Source of the DNA: Salinisphaera sp040361255
GTDB lineage: Bacteria > Pseudomonadota > Gammaproteobacteria > Nevskiales > Salinisphaeraceae
Direction of reading: 5' to 3'
Length of the DNA: 64,000 nucleotides
Assembly: GCF_040361255.1 (NCBI RefSeq)
Contig: NZ_APNG01000003.1
Location: 124,001 to 188,000 of the forward strand
Shown in pieces: positions 17,919 to 26,800 of the stretch. Made by a program: the position numbers and the translations under genes. Every line of letters begins with the position of its first letter. Position 1 is the first letter of the stretch. The notes under the pieces are model-generated. The model was not told where the DNA came from, searched no databases, and saw only the letters and a list, made by a program, of their open reading frames with translations.

Positions 17919-18437
17919 CTAATGAGATTCCGGATTATAGAAATCGCTCGCGGGACGCACGATGTACCCGCACTGACCCTGATCAGTCCGAATTATCCAG
18001 ACGATTTCGTCCCCGCGTGGATACGTGAGGCTGATAGTCGTTCGCTTAAGACCGCCTGCTTGTCGAATCCACGCCTTCGTGTCTCCACTGATCGCATTGC
18101 TTCTGAGCAAGTTTCTTTCTTGCTTGAGTAGAGACCGATATATCAGCCCCAGCGCGACTTCGTGATCCATCGTGTCGGCAATACGCTCGAACTCCGATTC
18201 GCTTTTTAGCTCGAAGCCGATAAATATCGCGTTGGCGTCGTCCTGTATCCAGACCGAGGATATGCATATCTCGTCTGGGCCGAAGGTCAAGTCGAAGTCT
18301 CCACCGCAGGTGAGCGCGAATTTCAGATCTTCGCCAATACGATGTAGTTCGGCTTCGTCGTAGTCGCGAGAACCCGCGATAGAAGGTACAAGCAGCAGGG
18401 CCAGAATAGCGAGCGCGAGTCCCGCGAGTTTGTTCAT
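17919..18437 (-). CDS. Hypothetical secreted protein
   Basis: A 172-aa unrecognised protein with a clear N-terminal signal peptide (MNKLAGLALAILALLLVPSIAGS) and two or three cysteines in the mature part (ALTCGGD, DEICISS, QGQCGY). Middle segment has charged alpha/beta character, EFERIADTMDHEVALGLIYRSLLKQERNLL. Codon use is visibly less GC-biased than in neighbouring genes, and a low-GC tract precedes it, consistent with acquired DNA. Convergent with prpD. No function assigned. Confidence 0.6.
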   Translation of the reverse strand: MNKLAGLALAILALLLVPSIAGSRDYDEAELHRIGEDLKFALTCGGDFDLTFGPDEICISSVWIQDDANAIFIGFELKSESEFERIADTMDHEVALGLIYRSLLKQERNLLRSNAISGDTKAWIRQAGGLKRTTISLTYPRGDEIVWIIRTDQGQCGYIVRPASDFYNPESH

Positions 18438-19001
18438 ATCATTTAGTAGGCGGTGACGAGGGAATGACCAACCAGCTTGCGTAAAAGACGCCGCGTCGCA
18501 GTTTGCGGGAGTAGGCGCGCTTAGGCTTTTTATATATTACGGCGCGGATATTTCCTGTGGCGTATTTGGGCTTGTGCTGCCCGAGCCGTGTGACCTGTTT
18601 TAATGGCCTATTATCTACGCGGCCAAGACCGTTGAGAGGTTTCGACGCCAACTTTTTTCACGGAATGGAATCAGCGATTCCATGGGCTAGCGCCCTGTAT
18701 TCGCAGGAGCTCTGTGCACAAAGACCGCGGCTAGGCGTTTTATCGGCACGCTCACCCGCGCCGTTGCGCGCCTGCGGCCGTGTTTCGTGTAAGCCAGGCC
18801 TGCACTGGCATGGCAGGCGCTGGCCAAATAGCACATAGCCTGTCCGTCGTGATCGCAACGATAAGATGCGCCGGCGCGAGTCGGTGAGCGCGGGGTAGAC
18901 TCGATCCCTCGGCGTACTTCCCGCTAACTGCGTGCAAGCATTGCGAAATATCCCCGACGCTGTAAATATCTACGGCTCTACATGGGCCTTGGGAGCGGCG
19001 G
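18438..19001. other. Intergenic stretch before the AspT-like transporter
   Basis: About 560 bases. The first 100-200 bases are AT-richer than the surroundings, as is the adjoining hypothetical gene; the rest is ordinary. A 70-codon minus-strand frame with a TTG start is not convincing. No terminator, repeat or RNA structure stands out. Confidence 0.4.
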
Positions 19002-20627
19002 ATGGGCGAAGTCGACATTTTGATTCCGATTGAGATCTTTTTTCGTCAATCGGAGCTGGTGGTCACTTTCCTCATCATTCTCGTGGGCATCGCCTTCGGG
19101 AACCTCACTATCAAGGGGGTTGGTTTCGGCTCCAGTGGCGTACTCATTGCCGCGATGGTGGCCGGTTATTTCTTTCAGTTCGAGCCGGTGCCCATCCTGC
19201 AGAACCTGGGCATCGTGCTGTTTCTGCTGTGTGTCGGTCTGGAGGCCGGGCCGAGTTTCTTTCGTGCCTTCAAACAGTACGGCCGGCGCTTCATCTCCAA
19301 TGTGCTCGTGTTGTTGCTCATCTCCTGGGTGAATACGGTCGCGATCATTTTCCTGAGCGGTATTCCGATCGGGCTGGGGCTCGGTCTGTTCGCGGGTGCT
19401 TTCACCTCCAGCCCGGCCTTGATCAGCGCCTTGCAGTTCAGCCCGGACGAGCAGGTGATCTTCGGCTACGGCGTGGCCTATCCGTTCGGCCTGATCGGGG
19501 TGATCCTGTTCATATCGATCGCGGTGCGTTTGTTACGCGGCAAGATGGAGGCCGAGATTCAGGGCCACAGCCGGCTGCACACGGCAGTATTCAAGCTCGA
19601 AAACGAAGCCTTGCACGGTCGGCTGATTCGCGATGTGGCCCAGTTTCGGACCCACGATGTGGTGGTATCGGGCTTGTTGCGTGATTTGTCCGTGCAGCCG
19701 GCGAGCGGCAGTACAGTGTTGCAAACCGGCGATCTGCTGCGCCTGGAAGGCCTGCCCGAGAACGTCGCGGCGGCCGGCGTGGACATCGGCGAGGAAGTGC
19801 ACGAATCTTTCGATGGTCAGGCCGAGCTTGATACCCGCTCGATCGTGGTCGAGAACACGTCGGTGATCAATCGCTCGCTGCGCGATCTGGGCCTGCAACT
19901 GCGATTCAATGCGACGTTGACCCGGATCATCCGTGCCGATGTCGAATTCGTGCCGTCGGAGGATCAGGCGCTGGCCGATGGCGATGTCGTGGTCGCGGTG
20001 GGCTCGCCGTATCAGCTGGATCAGGTCGAACAGTTTCTAGGCCACGAACACCACACGGTGCAGCGGCGGGTGGATATCGGCTCGCTGGCGGCGGTGCTGT
20101 TTCTGGCCTTTGCGATCGGCGGGATCGTGGTGCCGCTACCGGGGTTGGGGCCGTTTTCGCTCGGGATTGCCGGCGGGGCGCTGGTGGCCGGACTGATTTT
20201 TGGCCACTTCGGGCGAATCGGCAATTTCATCGGCCGTTTTCCGCGTAACGCCACGCTCGTGCTCAAGGAGCTGGGCCTGGCGCTGTTCTTCGTCCAGGTC
20301 GGGCTGGAAACCGGCCAGAGCTTTGTCGAGTCACTGGATATTCAGGCGATCTACTACGCCTTCTATGCTTTGCTGTTCGCGGTCGTGCCGATGGCGGGCA
20401 GCTTTCTGGTGGGCCACTATCTGCTCAAGATCCCGGTCAGCGAATGCTTTGGCGTGATCTGCGGCGGCATGACCTTCACCCCGGGCCTCGACATCATCCA
20501 CGAGGTGGATAAATCGGAGCGGCCGATCGTGGCGTATTCCTCGGTCTATCCGGTAGCGCTGATTCTGGTCATAGCGCTCGTGCAGGGCATGCATCTGCTG
20601 CTGGTCAGTCTCGGCGTGGCGCTCTAG
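19002..20627 (+). CDS. AspT/AAEX-family transporter with TrkA-C domains
   Basis: A 541-aa inner-membrane protein of the aspartate:alanine exchanger family. Two halves of about five membrane helices (residues about 15-185 and 360-541) flank a cytoplasmic part with two TrkA-C-like units (VSGLLRDLSVQPASGSTVLQTGDLLRLEG and LQLRFNATLTRIIRADVEFVPSEDQALADGDVVVAVG). The repeated GxxxFLxxVGLExGxSF motif appears as LFLLCVGLEAGPSFF and LFFVQVGLETGQSFV, diagnostic for the family. Start ATG 19002 after GGGAGCGG. It precedes the aldehyde dehydrogenase by 81 bases. Substrate unknown; likely an amino or carboxylic acid. Confidence 0.82.
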   Translation: MGEVDILIPIEIFFRQSELVVTFLIILVGIAFGNLTIKGVGFGSSGVLIAAMVAGYFFQFEPVPILQNLGIVLFLLCVGLEAGPSFFRAFKQYGRRFISNVLVLLLISWVNTVAIIFLSGIPIGLGLGLFAGAFTSSPALISALQFSPDEQVIFGYGVAYPFGLIGVILFISIAVRLLRGKMEAEIQGHSRLHTAVFKLENEALHGRLIRDVAQFRTHDVVVSGLLRDLSVQPASGSTVLQTGDLLRLEGLPENVAAAGVDIGEEVHESFDGQAELDTRSIVVENTSVINRSLRDLGLQLRFNATLTRIIRADVEFVPSEDQALADGDVVVAVGSPYQLDQVEQFLGHEHHTVQRRVDIGSLAAVLFLAFAIGGIVVPLPGLGPFSLGIAGGALVAGLIFGHFGRIGNFIGRFPRNATLVLKELGLALFFVQVGLETGQSFVESLDIQAIYYAFYALLFAVVPMAGSFLVGHYLLKIPVSECFGVICGGMTFTPGLDIIHEVDKSERPIVAYSSVYPVALILVIALVQGMHLLLVSLGVAL

Positions 20628-20708
20628 AGTGTCGTGCAAGCACATGAACTAAAAGACATAATTCATATGTCCGCAAGCGCGGGCGGTCCCATTTCTTTGG
20701 AGTAAGCG

Positions 20709-22130
20709 ATGTTCATCAACGGCGAATGGCTCGATGGCCGGCCGACGTTTGCGGTCACCAACCCGGCCACCGGCGAGACGATCGATACGGTGCCGGACTG
20801 CAACCAAGCGGATATCGAGGCCGCGATCGAGGCCGCCCACACGGCGTTTGCCAGCTGGCGGGCGACCGCGGCCTATCACCGTTCCGAGCTGCTGTATCGC
20901 GCCTGGCAGTTGATGAACGAGCGCAAGCGAGAGCTGGCCGAGCTGATGACCCGCGAGCAGGGCAAGCCGCTCAAGGCATCGCTGGCCGAAGTGGGCTACG
21001 GAGCGGATTTTCTGCTCTGGTTCGCCGAAGAAGCCAAGCGGGTCTATGGTCAACTCGTGCCCTCGGCTCGCGAGAACCAGCGCTTCATGGTGCGGCGCGA
21101 TCCGGTCGGCGTAGTCGGCGCAATCACGCCCTGGAACTATCCCATCTCCATGATCACGCGCAAACTGGGCCCCGCGCTGGCGGCGGGTTGTACCGTGGTG
21201 CTCAAGCCGGCCGAGAGCACGCCGCTGTGTGCCAAGGCCATGTTCGAGATCTTCGAAGCGGCGGGCTTTCCCAAAGGTGTGGTCAATCTGCTGACCGTGT
21301 CGGATCCCACCGCGACCGGCCAGGCGTTTTGTAGCGATGCGCGGGTGCGCAAGCTCACCTTCACGGGTTCGACTGCAGTGGGGCGCAAGCTCAACGCCGA
21401 GGCCGCCTTGCACTTGAAGCGTGTGTCCATGGAGCTGGGCGGCCATGCGCCCGCGCTGGTGTTCCCCGATGCCGATCCGGTACACGCCGCCAAGGGCCTG
21501 TCGCTGGTGAAGTTTCTTAACATGGGTCAGGCCTGTATCAGCCCGAACCGGATCTATGTGCACGAAGATCATGGCGAGGCGTTTCTGGGCGAACTCACTC
21601 GCCGTGTTGCGCGCCTGCGGGTGGGCAATGGCATGGAAGAGGGCATTGGCATCGGCCCGCTGATCAATGAGGCCGCGGTCGACAAGATCGATGCCCAGGT
21701 ACAGGACGCCGTGGACCAGGGCGCGACGGTCGTGCACGGCGGCACGCGCATGCGTGAGGGCGCGCTGGCGTCCGGGCATTTCTATGCGCCGACGATTCTG
21801 GCCGGTGTGACCCCCGAGATGCGAATCTATCGCGAAGAAACCTTCGGCCCGATCGCACCGGTTATCACCTATCGCGACACCGATGATCTGATCGCGCTGG
21901 CCAACGATACGGCCTATGGCCTCGCGGCCTATGTCTACAGCGAAAACCTCTCCACTGCCATGCGTGCGTTCGAAGGCCTGGACTTCGGCATTATCGGTAT
22001 TAACGATATCAACCCCACCAGCGCGGCCGCGCCTTTCGGCGGCATGAAAGACAGCGGCATGGGTCGCGAGGGGGCCCAGGAAGGCATTGCCGAATATCTC
22101 GAAACCAAGACCGCCGGCCTGGTGGTCTGA
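20709..22130 (+). CDS. gabD: NAD(P)-dependent succinate-semialdehyde dehydrogenase-like aldehyde dehydrogenase
   Basis: A 473-aa aldehyde dehydrogenase of the GabD type. Visible: Asn of the oxyanion hole in GAITPWNYPISM, NAD-binding LKPAESTPLCA and FTGSTAVGR, general base Glu in SMELGGHAP and nucleophile Cys in NMGQACISPNR; C-terminal AAPFGGMKDSGMGREGAQEGIAEYLETK is the usual GabD ending. The start ATG at 20709 follows TTTGGAGTAAGCG. It could finish catabolism of gamma-aminobutyrate or another semialdehyde. Its last 170 bases are present again, in damaged form, at 22981-23141. Exact substrate is inferred. Confidence 0.85.
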   Translation: MFINGEWLDGRPTFAVTNPATGETIDTVPDCNQADIEAAIEAAHTAFASWRATAAYHRSELLYRAWQLMNERKRELAELMTREQGKPLKASLAEVGYGADFLLWFAEEAKRVYGQLVPSARENQRFMVRRDPVGVVGAITPWNYPISMITRKLGPALAAGCTVVLKPAESTPLCAKAMFEIFEAAGFPKGVVNLLTVSDPTATGQAFCSDARVRKLTFTGSTAVGRKLNAEAALHLKRVSMELGGHAPALVFPDADPVHAAKGLSLVKFLNMGQACISPNRIYVHEDHGEAFLGELTRRVARLRVGNGMEEGIGIGPLINEAAVDKIDAQVQDAVDQGATVVHGGTRMREGALASGHFYAPTILAGVTPEMRIYREETFGPIAPVITYRDTDDLIALANDTAYGLAAYVYSENLSTAMRAFEGLDFGIIGINDINPTSAAAPFGGMKDSGMGREGAQEGIAEYLETKTAGLVV

Positions 22131-22256
22131 GCGTCGGAGCCGTAGCCCGGACGTCGCCAACCGAATCGCGTAGACGGGTAATCGGCTTGTGCTTTCTACC
22201 TCGGGGAAGGTGGCGTACGCTGCGCCGCCCTCCCAATGGTTATACGGGTAGAAGAT

Positions 22257-22796
22257 ATGGCGTATGAATGGTTTGTGGCGTCACCGCAGGCGCTGCTGTG
22301 GGTGTTTTGCAGCACCCTCGCGATGTATGCGGCGGTCCTGGTTTTCGTACGCGTGGCCGGTGTACGCAGTTTTGCCGAAATGTCGACGTTCGACGTGGCG
22401 ATCATGGTGGCGATCGGCTCGACCATTGCGACCACGATCGTGGCCAAGACCCCCTCGCTGATGGCAGGCGCGTTCGCGCTGCTGCTGCTCTACGGCTTTC
22501 AGCTCGTGGTATCGCGCTGGCGCACGCGCATGACGGCGGTCGAAAGCGCCGTCGACAACCGGCCGATACGGCTCATGGGCGAGGGCGGTCGCATGCTTGC
22601 TGAAAACATGCGCGTGGCGCGGGTCACCGAAGACGATCTGCGCCGTATCGTGCGCAGCGCCAACATCGTCGACTACACCACGATCCAGGCGGTGATCATG
22701 GAAGGTACCGGCAGCGTAAACGTGCTGCATGGCCATGGCGAAGCCCTCGCCGAGGATGCCTGGGTGCTCGATAACGTGCGTGACTACTCGGCGTAG
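22257..22796 (+). CDS. DUF421 (YetF-like) membrane protein
   Basis: A 179-aa protein with three N-terminal membrane helices (residues about 10-90) and a small cytoplasmic domain. The family pattern is clear: AVLVFVRVAGVRSFAEMSTFDVAIMVAIGSTIATTIVAKTPSLMAGAFAL, then NRPIRLMGEGGRMLAENMRVARVTEDDLRRIVRSANI. A start at 22236 is also in frame; 22257 is preferred because the upstream one lacks a ribosome site. Function of DUF421 proteins is poorly defined. It separates the intact and decayed copies of the aldehyde dehydrogenase 3' end. Confidence 0.82.
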   Translation: MAYEWFVASPQALLWVFCSTLAMYAAVLVFVRVAGVRSFAEMSTFDVAIMVAIGSTIATTIVAKTPSLMAGAFALLLLYGFQLVVSRWRTRMTAVESAVDNRPIRLMGEGGRMLAENMRVARVTEDDLRRIVRSANIVDYTTIQAVIMEGTGSVNVLHGHGEALAEDAWVLDNVRDYSA

Positions 22797-22980
22797 CGCG
22801 GGCACGGTCTCGAAGAATCGTCAGAGCCTAGAACGTTGCCAAAGCCTGAGAGATAGAACCCGGCGGCTGTTCTTCGGGAATGGCCGATCGCGGCCTGGCG
22901 CGTGCTTCGATACCGGGTTCGGTTGGGTCCGGGCTGCGTTCGAAGCGCTGGCCGTCCTCCTGCGCTGCGGCCCGGTTAGA

Positions 22981-23141
22981 AATGCGTGCCTTCGAAGGCC
23001 TCGACTTCGGCATTAACGATATCAACCCCACCAGCGCGGCCGCGCCTTTCGGCGGCATGAAAGATAGCGGCATGGGTCGCGAGGGGCCCAGGAAGGCATT
23101 GCCGAATATCTCGAAACCAAGACGGCCGGCATCGTCGTCTG
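22981..23141 (+). pseudogene. Decayed duplicate of the 3' end of the aldehyde dehydrogenase
   Basis: About 160 bases nearly identical to the end of the intact gene at 21962-22130: they encode MRAFEGLDFG, then INDINPTSAAAPFGGMKDSGMGREG, and after a one-base deletion (GGGGCCC where the intact gene has GGGGGCCC) IAEYLETKTAGIVV and a stop. A six-base deletion removes two codons near 23015. The few base differences are mainly synonymous, so this is the remnant of a diverged paralogue or an old duplication rather than an assembly echo. Nothing of the rest of the gene is present upstream. Confidence 0.85.
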
Positions 23142-23457
23142 ACCTGCACGTGCTCGGGCGCCGCGTGTGGAACGTCTGACCCGCGCGCTCGCGCAACGCC
23201 TTACATGCGTGGGTGCAGGCGTTAGGGCCGGCCCGGCGTCATGGGCGAGAGCGTGTGCCCGGTTGGCGGCCCAGCCAAGCGCGTGGTGCACGGCCTGGGC
23301 CACCGTACTAAGGCGTTGATCCCGCACGCCGATTTGGATCGCGGCTGGCGCCATCGGCTAGTCAGCGGTGCGCGCACTGGCTGGTCAGCGCGTAGCAACG
23401 GCGGGTGACTATATCGAAGCGCCTAATTCTGTCTATTCGACCAATTACCAGTGCATG
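23142..23457. other. Non-coding stretch after the dehydrogenase remnant
   Basis: About 315 bases of ordinary GC-rich DNA. A minus-strand frame here (about 23200-23354) has no recognisable product. It may be debris of the same duplication or deletion event that left the dehydrogenase fragment. Confidence 0.35.
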
Positions 23458-23486
23458 AAAAAGCCGCTGTTTCGCAGCGGCTTTTT
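23458..23486. terminator. Bidirectional intrinsic terminator
   Basis: Perfect 12-base arms AAAAAGCCGCTG and CAGCGGCTTTTT with a TTTCG loop, giving an A-run and a T-run on either side. It isolates the lipase gene from the remnant region. Confidence 0.85.
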
Positions 23487-23622
23487 CAATGAGCACGGGG
23501 AAGTCGATTCAATCAGCCCGCTACGGCGATTGGCGATCGGCGTAGCTTTATTTCCAAAGTGCCGGGGCGTCGCGCCGGCCGGGTGGGCAGGGCGTGATTG
23601 GACAGCGTGTCAGGGGTGGGCC

Positions 23623-25215
23623 ATGTCGTCGAATTCGAAGCATCCGTATCATCCGATTATCTATGTGCGCGGTTTTGCCGCCACCCAGGGCGAAATCGAA
23701 GATACCGTGGCCGACCCGTATATGGGTTTCAATATCGGCTCCACCAAGGCCCGCGTGGCCTGGACCGGCGACGTCAAACGCTTTTATTTCGAATCGCCGC
23801 TCGTGCGGCTGATGAGCGATCACAAGTATCAGGACGTATTCGTCGAAGGCGACGATCTGGTGGCCGCCGAACACAGCCGGCTGCCGATTCCCTATCAGTG
23901 CATCGTCATCTATCGCTATTACGACGAAGCCTCGCAGGATTTCGGCGATGCCAGCGTCACGCCGCCGATCGAGCATTTCGCTCGCGGTCTGGACCGGCTG
24001 ATTCTGCGTCTGCGTGACAAGGTCTGTGCGAATCCCGACAACGGTGTGGCCCCGGATGATTTTCGGGTGTATCTGGTCGCGCATTCCATGGGCGGGCTGG
24101 TCTGCCGTGCCTTTCTGCAAAACCCGCAACTGGGCTCGGCGCCCGCGCGACAAGCTGTCGACAAGTTCTTTACCTATGCCACGCCGCATAACGGCATTGA
24201 CCTGCGCATCGTGCGCAACGTGCCCGGCTGGTTTTCCTTTGGCGACGTGAACAACTTCAATCGCAAGCGCATGGCCGACTATCTGGCCCTGCCCGAAGGC
24301 CCGGATGTGTCGCGGGTGGTGAATTTTCCGGCCGATCGCGTGTTCAACCTCGTGGGCACGAACGCCCGCGACTATACGGCGGTGCGTGGGCTGTCGGCCT
24401 GGGCGGCCGGTGAGGCCAGTGACGGGCTGGTGCGTATCGATAACGCGACCACGCATGGCGCCGATGCCGACGGCAACGAGGTCGGCTCGCCACGGGCGTT
24501 CGTCAATCGCAGCCATTCCGGCTACTACGGCATCGTCAATTCCGAAGAGGGCTACCAGAACCTTACCCGGTTTCTGTTCGGCGGCATGCGCATGGATGGC
24601 CATCTCGATATCGATGCGATCACGCTGCCCGCCGAGGTGCAGAAAGAATTCGAGGCCGGGCACAAGGTCCGGGCGTCCTACCAGTTCGAGATCGTGGTGA
24701 CGCTGCGGGGCTGCCAGTGGGAGATGACCCGCCGTATGGCACGTGAACAGTCGGCGATTTTTCGTACCTACGATGCGCTTTTCCCGGCCGACGCCAATGG
24801 GGTGCGCTCACCGGATCGCCGCCAGAGCCCGCATCTGTTCTCTGCGTTTCTCGATCCCGACAAGAGCGTGAAAGCCTCGAAATCGATCAGCTTCGGCTTC
24901 GATCTGAAAGTGCTGGTACCGGATTATGAAGTCGATGGCATCGCGTTCTTGAACCGCCACTACGAAGGTGGCTTCATCTATCGCGATCTCATTCTCGTGG
25001 AAGCGATACCCGATAAGGACGCGCCCAGCGGCTGGCGGGCGAAATACGGTTTCCAGAGCACCAATCCCGGCAAGCCCGGTATCAGCGCGACCGGACGCGA
25101 TATCAACCAGGCCGAAAACAACCCCGACGGCCTGCGTTTCGAGATCCCGATTGAGCAGAGCGCCCAGCCGGGTATCCAGGGACGTCTGCGTATCGAAGCC
25201 CGTCGCTGGCGCTAG
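23623..25215 (+). CDS. Alpha/beta hydrolase, lipase/esterase-like
   Basis: A 530-aa hydrolase with no signal peptide. The N-terminal half has the strand PIIYVRGFAATQGE and a nucleophile elbow VAHSMGGLVCRAF near residue 155, followed by TYATPHNGIDLR, typical of large lipases and PGAP1-like esterases. The C-terminal 200 residues (from about LPAEVQKEFEAG) form an additional beta-rich region of unknown role. ATG at 23623 follows AGGGGTGGGCC. Monocistronic. Substrate unknown. Confidence 0.75.
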   Translation: MSSNSKHPYHPIIYVRGFAATQGEIEDTVADPYMGFNIGSTKARVAWTGDVKRFYFESPLVRLMSDHKYQDVFVEGDDLVAAEHSRLPIPYQCIVIYRYYDEASQDFGDASVTPPIEHFARGLDRLILRLRDKVCANPDNGVAPDDFRVYLVAHSMGGLVCRAFLQNPQLGSAPARQAVDKFFTYATPHNGIDLRIVRNVPGWFSFGDVNNFNRKRMADYLALPEGPDVSRVVNFPADRVFNLVGTNARDYTAVRGLSAWAAGEASDGLVRIDNATTHGADADGNEVGSPRAFVNRSHSGYYGIVNSEEGYQNLTRFLFGGMRMDGHLDIDAITLPAEVQKEFEAGHKVRASYQFEIVVTLRGCQWEMTRRMAREQSAIFRTYDALFPADANGVRSPDRRQSPHLFSAFLDPDKSVKASKSISFGFDLKVLVPDYEVDGIAFLNRHYEGGFIYRDLILVEAIPDKDAPSGWRAKYGFQSTNPGKPGISATGRDINQAENNPDGLRFEIPIEQSAQPGIQGRLRIEARRWR

Positions 25216-25333
25216 CCGCGTGTAGATGAGGTGGCAGGGCAGGCGAGAAAGAGGCGGAACGCGAGGGTGGCGCTTTTCGGTTCGCCCGGACAAGCGCGTA
25301 GGCTGTACCCAGATATGACGCTGGAAATGCCTG

Positions 25334-26695
25334 TTGCGTGACGGTGAACTGCTCGATGCGCTGGTGGTGGGCGCCGGCTTTTCCGGGCTGACGGCCGCTC
25401 GCCGGCTGGCCGCGGCCGGTCAGAGCGTGCGCGTGCTCGAGGCGCGCGATGTCGTGGGGGGCCGCGTACGCGCTGCACGATTGGCTGCACGCACAGTCGA
25501 CGTGGGCGGCCAGTGGGTGGGCGCCGGCCACGAACGGCTCATGGCCCTGGCGGGCGAGGCGGGGGCGACGCTCGTGGCCCAATACGATCAGGGCAGGCAT
25601 CTGCTGCAGATCGGCGATCGGCTACGGCGTTTTTCCGGTGTGATTCCGCCGGCCTCGCCACTGGCCTTGGCGGAAACGGCGCTGGCGATGCAGCGTATCG
25701 AATGGCTCAAACGCGGCGTTCGTGCCGACGCACCCTGGCAGCACGCCCGTGCCGAACGCCTGGATGCATTGACGCTGGATCAGTGGCGTCGGCGGTGGGT
25801 GCGCTCGGCCGGCGCGCGGGCGCTGTTTGATGCCGCCACGCGGGCGATCTTCTGTGTGGAGCCGGCCCAGATTTCCATGTTGGGTTTTCTGCAATACCTG
25901 CGTGCCAATCGTAGTCTCGATTATCTGGTGGACACCACCGGCGGCGCGCAGGCGTTCATCGTCGATGGTGGCATGCAGCAACTGGCGCGCTGGTTGGCCG
26001 ATACGCTCGGCGAAGTCGTGCAGACCGGCGCCGAAGTCGTGGCCATCACCCAGCAGGACGATCGCGTCTCGGTTCGTCTGTCCGACGGCCGCGGCTATCA
26101 CGCCCGCCGGCTGATCATGGCACTGGCGCCCTCGGCAACGGCGGCGATGACTATCACGCCAGCCTGCGCTGAACGTATCCAGCTGGCCCAGGGCTTGCCG
26201 ATGGGCTCGGTCATCAAGTGTGTAATTGCCTATCCGCGTGCGTTCTGGCGCGAGGCCGGGCTGTCGGGCGAACTGGTGAGCAACCGCTCGCCGTTGTCGC
26301 CGGTGTTCGATGCCAGCCCGGCCGATGAAAGCATGGGCGTGCTCGCCGGTTTCGTGGCCGGGCGCCTCGCCACGCAGTACAGCGGCGATGACGCCGCGCG
26401 CCGCGATGCCGTACTTGCAGGGCTTACGAACGCGTTCGGCCCGGCGGCGGCCAAGCCGCTGGACTATGTCGACTATGACTGGACGACGGACCCCTACAGC
26501 CACGGCTGCTATGTAGGCGTACCTACGCCCGGCACGCTCAGCCGGCTCTGGCCTGCCTTGCGGCGGCCGACCGGGCGTATCCATTGGGCCGGCACCGAAA
26601 CCGCGACCGCATGGACCGGGTATATCGAAGGTGCGCTGGAATCCGGCGAACGGGCGGCCGCCGAGGTCGACGCCGCGTTGCGTACCGCCCACTGA
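25334..26695 (+). CDS. FAD-dependent amine oxidase family protein
   Basis: A 453-aa flavin monoamine oxidase-like protein. FAD-binding signature ALVVGAGFSGLTAARRLAAAGQSVRVLEARDVVGGRVRA lies at residues 8-46, with VDVGGQWVGAGHERL, and the C-terminal flavin motif RIHWAGTETATAWTGYIEGALESGERAA. The frame has no ATG near the 5' end; TTG 25334 is the best start found. No membrane segment or signal peptide. It stands alone; the oxidised amine is unknown. Confidence 0.82.
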   Translation: MRDGELLDALVVGAGFSGLTAARRLAAAGQSVRVLEARDVVGGRVRAARLAARTVDVGGQWVGAGHERLMALAGEAGATLVAQYDQGRHLLQIGDRLRRFSGVIPPASPLALAETALAMQRIEWLKRGVRADAPWQHARAERLDALTLDQWRRRWVRSAGARALFDAATRAIFCVEPAQISMLGFLQYLRANRSLDYLVDTTGGAQAFIVDGGMQQLARWLADTLGEVVQTGAEVVAITQQDDRVSVRLSDGRGYHARRLIMALAPSATAAMTITPACAERIQLAQGLPMGSVIKCVIAYPRAFWREAGLSGELVSNRSPLSPVFDASPADESMGVLAGFVAGRLATQYSGDDAARRDAVLAGLTNAFGPAAAKPLDYVDYDWTTDPYSHGCYVGVPTPGTLSRLWPALRRPTGRIHWAGTETATAWTGYIEGALESGERAAAEVDAALRTAH

Positions 26696-26800
26696 TCCAG
26701 TGCGTTTGTCCAAGCCGCCGCCCGAAACCGCGATCGGCTACACATAAAAAATTCATATTCGGCTGCTAGCGTCCCAGGCTCGACAAGCAGGGGGAACGCC

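Noticed and set aside
18439..18651. Minus-strand frame of 70 codons upstream of the hypothetical secreted gene
   Set aside because: Starts with TTG, no ribosome site, no recognisable sequence; it nearly abuts the downstream start but could be chance in a low-GC tract.
20649..22160. Antisense frame of about 500 codons opposite the aldehyde dehydrogenase
   Set aside because: Shadow of GC-rich codons; no motifs.
23022..23354. Minus-strand frame across the dehydrogenase remnant
   Set aside because: Overlaps the remnant in antisense; the rest is Ala/Arg-rich with no family.
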